Assembly (NCBI GenBank): GCA_949752745.1
Contig: OX457034.1
Coordinates: 4,973,105 to 5,037,104 of the forward strand
Reading direction: 5' to 3'
Length of the DNA stretch: 64,000 bases
DNA from: Protula sp. h YS-2021
Lineage: Eukaryota > Annelida > Polychaeta > Sabellida > Serpulidae
Shown one piece after another: positions 60,288-64,000 of the stretch. The translations under genes were made by a program, and so were the position numbers. Each line of letters opens with the position of its first letter. Within the stretch, counting starts at the first letter, position 1. The notes under the pieces are model-generated. The model saw nothing but the letters and a program-made list of their open reading frames with translations, ran no database searches and was not told the DNA's origin.

Positions 60288-61185
60288 CAGGGCTGGAAAA
60301 AACCCGATTTTTAAAAAAAAATCATGATTTTTTTTTTTTTTTAAATCGGATTTTTATTATTTTTTTTATTTGAATCAACCCCCCCCCCCCCCCCCCACAA
60401 AACAAAAAAAAAAAAACAAAAAAAAAAACAAAACAAAACAAAAAAAAACAAAAACAAAAACGACAAAATATAAAAAAGCACCACCTTTTTACCAGTTTAT
60501 TGAAGACTCATTACACTCTCTTGTAAGATATTTCTAAACACATTTACAGTTCACAAAATAGGTGAAAACTGATAAATTCCTTTACAAATTCCTTTCGGAT
60601 TTTTGCTGTTTGAAATGTCTCTATCAAAATTTCTCCACACGGGAGCAAGCCGTCTGCCAGACATTTTAAAGCTTCCAGTGATGTTGTTGTCTCAGGTTCT
60701 CAATAAATAAGTAAAGAAGCAGTCGATTTGGGGGATTTAAATACACCTTGCATGATGCGTAACACATAATACTTTGTTTGCAAGCACATGGGGTAGACAC
60801 GCTTTTCCAACACCGGAGTAAGTACAGATTGAGATGCTACCGGGATTTTCCAAACAAAAGATGGCCGCCTAAATGTCTACTCCCGAGTTAATGTTTGTAT
60901 AATGGTAATGCTTATAATCATCTAATACTGCAGGGTATCTTCTCAGACACCACCGGTATTGACCTCCTCAGAGTGCTGCTCGGGTACCTTATGAATGCTT
61001 TCTTCAAACAGAAGGGGCTGCAAACAAATGCTCGGTACCGTAACAGCACATGAAGGCCTTTAACACAGACCATTGTTCAAAAAAAAAAAATAAAAAAAAT
61101 AAAAAAACCTGATTTTTTTTACGTTGATTTAAATCATGATTTAAATCCTGATTTAAATCACTTGATTTAAATCATACCAGCCCTG
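60288..61185. mobile_element. Non-autonomous hAT DNA transposon
   Basis: An 898-bp element with terminal inverted repeats CAGGGCTGG ... CCAGCCCTG and a perfect 8-bp target-site duplication CTCGCTAA at 60280-60287 and 61186-61193. Subterminal A/T-rich sequence on both sides contains ATCATGATTT-like palindromes. No transposase ORF is present. The 8-bp TSD and TIR fit the hAT superfamily. It lies about 230 bp upstream of the NKAP ATG. Confidence 0.93.
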
Positions 61186-61254
61186 CTCGCTAAACTTACC
61201 CACTTCACATCAAGTTTGTTGGAAGCTTCCACCATTGCTTGTACATTCGGGGTT

Positions 61255-62782
61255 GGGGCATTTTGTACCTTTGTGACTTTGTACCTCCTTCATTTTGTAC
61301 CTTTTTGGACACTTTGTACCTCAGATTTTGGGACACTTTGTACCTCCGCGAAAGACGTTTTGTACCTTTTCTGTCACTTTGTACCTTACCATTTTATACC
61401 TTTTTTACGTGCAATACTCAGTTAAAACAAAAAATTAAATACCGTCTGCTCTACCTGACCTTCATTTCAGTGATAATATGTTTATTTATTAATTGCAATG
61501 ACCTGTAGGATAGTTTTGGGGGCCATTCCGTAAAGTGGCTTTACTGTGATTGCAATTACCCCGAGTAACTTTTCTTAACAGTGTTAATTGCAATACTTGA
61601 GTTTATGTTATAGAGTTACTCAGTGAATGGAACAAATTGATCAGCTCTGGGAGTATATTAAATGCAATCATTTCGACCACATTCTCTCTGGAATTACTCA
61701 ACCCCTGAGTGTATCTACTCAGGGGTTACTCTGCAAAATCACTGCAATTGGTTGGACTTTCAGCACCAGTCTTCTAAAATCAGTATAAATACAGCTGCGA
61801 TTCTTTGCTAGTCTCCCCTAAGGGAGACATATATAGCATTTGGTGTGTCCTGCCGTCCGTCTGTCTGTCCGTCTGTCCGCAGTGAGTTCTGATGAAATTA
61901 ATGAGTCGATTTTCTCAAAACATACATACATACATATTGGGGTACATGTCTAGATGATGCCCGTTTTATCTTTTTTCGTTCCTTCCACACTTCTATTTTG
62001 GCAACTTTTTGAACAATGAGGGGGGGGGGGGGGTTCGTGCATTTTTTTTTACTTTGGCAGGCTATATCTCCAAAACAGTTGGTTGGATAAGGCTCAGACG
62101 TCGCAAGAACACACATATAGCACAACTGTATACCGCAAAGTTTTTCTTAATTTCCGTTGAAAATGTATTTTTGGCGAATTTTTGAATTTTAAACTTCATT
62201 GGGCCACATTGTTGCGATATCTCCGAAAAAGTTTGTTGGATTAGGTTGAAATGTTGCAAGAAGAACCCACATATAGTGCGAAGTTTTTCTTCATTTTCGT
62301 TGAAAATGTATTTTTGGCGATTTTTTCAATTTTTTGATTATTTAAGTTTTTTGGCCATATTGTTGCGATATCTCCGAAACAGTTTGTTCGATTACATCGC
62401 AACGGATAATTCGAGGTTAATGTGGATTAAATTATCGGCTTAGACTTAGTGGTAGCTACAACAAGACTGTCATCGGTGACAATCAGAAAATTCCGTTGTT
62501 ATTTTGCTGGTTACACATTACGCGACAGCAAAAAACGTGTATTGTATTGTAAAGAAGCGTGCAAATTGGCAATAAAATATGCAAAATTAATCATGGTTGT
62601 AATTTTTCTCATCAGGGTACAAAATGACTTCAAAAGGTGCAAAGTGGTGAGGTACAAAGTGGCGGAAAAGGTACAAAACGTCTTTCGCGAAGGTACAAAG
62701 TGTCCCAGAAAAAGGTACAAAACATCTTTCGCGAAGGTAAAAAATGGCAAGGTACAAAGTGGCAAAGGTACAAAATGTCCCC
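61255..62782. mobile_element. Foldback-type element with long inverted repeats made of subrepeats
   Basis: The left end (about 61255-61410) is a series of TTTGTACCT words and begins GGGGCATTTTGTACCTTTG. The right end (about 62618-62782) is its reverse complement, ending CAAAGGTACAAAATGTCCCC. Inside the arms, CGCGAAAGACGTTTTGTACC on the left matches GGTACAAAACGTCTTTCGCG on the right exactly. The arms are about 160 bp and flank a 1.2-kb core without a transposase. No target-site duplication was identified. Confidence 0.7.
62045..62410. repeat. Tandem copies of a mollusc-type dispersed repeat
   Basis: Diverged copies near 62062, 62212 and 62360 share GCGATATCTCCGAAACAGTT, TGTTGGATTAGG and, after a gap, CGTTGAAAATGTATTTTTGG. 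They lie inside the foldback-type element. The 61807-61890 stretch (AAGGGAGACATATATAGC, CCGTCTGTCTGTCCGTC) belongs to another widespread repeat. Confidence 0.65.
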
Positions 62783-63566
62783 AGACCGTACGACCGTCAG
62801 TGTTTACTTGTCATATTATGATATATGCCCATATCGAGAACCACGGCCGGATCAATTTTAATATTTTTTGCGAATTTTTTAAACTTATTGCTTTATTGGC
62901 TGTCTATTGTATAGAGCGCATGTACGGGGCGGATTTCAGGCCCCGTACACATACTTGTGATAACGATAAAGAAAACTACAGTTCCAATATGCCTATCACA
63001 GTCTCACTTTGTAAGGCTGGGTGGTCGAAATTGTGCAGAAAGCGACAGAAATTGGGTCGGTTGGAAAATCAGCTAGTATTTTATCTTTTGCACCAGTTTA
63101 AAACTACACTCAGTAAAATTGATGGAAACTGGAAATCTTTCACTTTAAATCCATTAAATTTATCCACTTTTTGCAAAATTCTGAACCATAAAATGAGCTC
63201 TTTTTTACATAAAACCCTCTCACTTCTAGGGTAAAATTATAAAAATAACCAAATTCGTACTTGAGGACCTTTCCGACGGAGGCATCGTTTCAACTGCAAT
63301 TTTGGGGGATATAGAATGAAATGATAAGAGAAAAACATAAAAATTCTAATTTTTACACACGAGCACTTTTAAATTATAAAAGCCATCAAACGAGTTTTTA
63401 AGAACTATTTTACATATTATTCTTCCCCTTTCATAGCTCACTTTTTCAGTAAAATGTAATTGTTTAATTTTTGCACGCTTTTTCCTATCACTTCTTCATA
63501 CATGCGCTACCGTGGTAAACCAGTGGGGAACTTAGTTTCTGTCGTGACCCATATGCTGTTGCAGAG
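62783..63566. other. No gene seen
   Basis: AT-rich DNA with an open frame running from the foldback arm into this region, but no recognisable domain. Confidence 0.4.
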
Positions 63567-63797
63567 TGTACGAGGGGAGAAGAACGAATGGTTACAGCAG
63601 ATCAAAATTGGCGAAACTGAAAGGAACATCTTCCGTGGCTGAAAACAATTTTTATTTTTCAGGGTATCGCAATATAAAGAATACTGGAGTCGAACGTGGA
63701 CTGGCAAAAGTGCAATTGCTTATCAAGTTTAGTCAGAATTGAACATTTTTCTGTCATCAGTTACGATCTACTCTAACCAATTCCATCTCCTCTTCCT
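63567..63797 (+). repeat. Dispersed repeat, copy 2 (partner at 1115-1350)
   Basis: Same orientation as copy 1. It shares GAACGAATGG, CATCTTCCGTGGCTGAAAAC, AAGTTTAGTCAGA and GTTACGATCTACTC. No ends could be defined because similarity fades gradually. Confidence 0.75.
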
Positions 63798-64000
63798 GAT
63801 TTAAGCCAAATCACTTTGGCGTTTCGAATAAAATGCGCGAAAATTCTGCGTTTCGAATACAAACCGGGTAAAAACCGAGAAAAAAAATGAAAGAGAAATT
63901 TCGCCTGAATATCTTGTACCAAAGAGCAATTTTGTTTTGAACGTCCCGTATGCTATTTTGAACATCTCTTTTAAGTTTTAACAAATAGTTTTCAATTTCT

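Overview
The window is animal nuclear DNA. Its genes are split by GT-AG introns, the background is AT-rich, and minisatellites and transposons are dense. A marine mollusc, probably a gastropod, is the best guess. The reasons are an I/Nimb-type LINE with the TTAACTAACT-type 3' tail common in molluscs, a secreted metallo-beta-lactamase-fold protein, and generic molluscan dispersed repeats. The species call is inference.

Layout: 1-3.2 kb is repeat-rich non-coding DNA. From 9.07 down to 3.2 kb (minus strand) lies an eight-exon gene for a secreted metallo-beta-lactamase-fold protein of about 367 aa; every exon join keeps phase and one intron appears to be GC-AG. At 9.9-16.1 kb sits a complete 6.15-kb non-LTR retrotransposon (minus strand) with two intact ORFs and a perfect 12-bp target-site duplication. 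At 18.1-18.9 kb a single-exon gene carries a PC4-like domain. Between 20.6 and 22.4 kb lies a scrambled multi-copy repeat with a long (AT)n tract. At 23.5-25.9 kb is a 5'-truncated CR1/L2-like LINE with an intact reverse-transcriptase ORF.

At 27.4-38.2 kb (plus strand) lies a complete TMTC4 gene: 17 coding exons giving 743 aa. At 38-43 kb there are large minisatellites only. At 43.8-45.3 kb (minus strand) is an intronless coiled-coil/NHL-propeller gene with a TATA box and an RFX X-box just upstream. At 46-55 kb there are more minisatellites, including a 2.1-kb array of units that each carry a small inverted repeat. At 55.5-60.1 kb (minus strand) is NKAP, the splicing/transcription factor. At 60.3-61.2 kb is a non-autonomous hAT element with a perfect 8-bp TSD, followed at 61.3-62.8 kb by a foldback-type element. 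The right edge has a diverged copy of a repeat also present near the left edge.

The most unusual observation is in TMTC4. Tandem repeats in at least five introns (5, 6, 9, 14, 15) begin or end exactly on a splice site, so the donor or acceptor itself is copied many times. In three of them (33-, 42- and 87-bp units) the unit is a multiple of three and the array is open in the frame of the adjoining exon, so using a different copy would add 11-, 14- or 29-residue cassettes. A further 63-bp array beside exon 5 is also open. The host genes have no evident functional link with each other.
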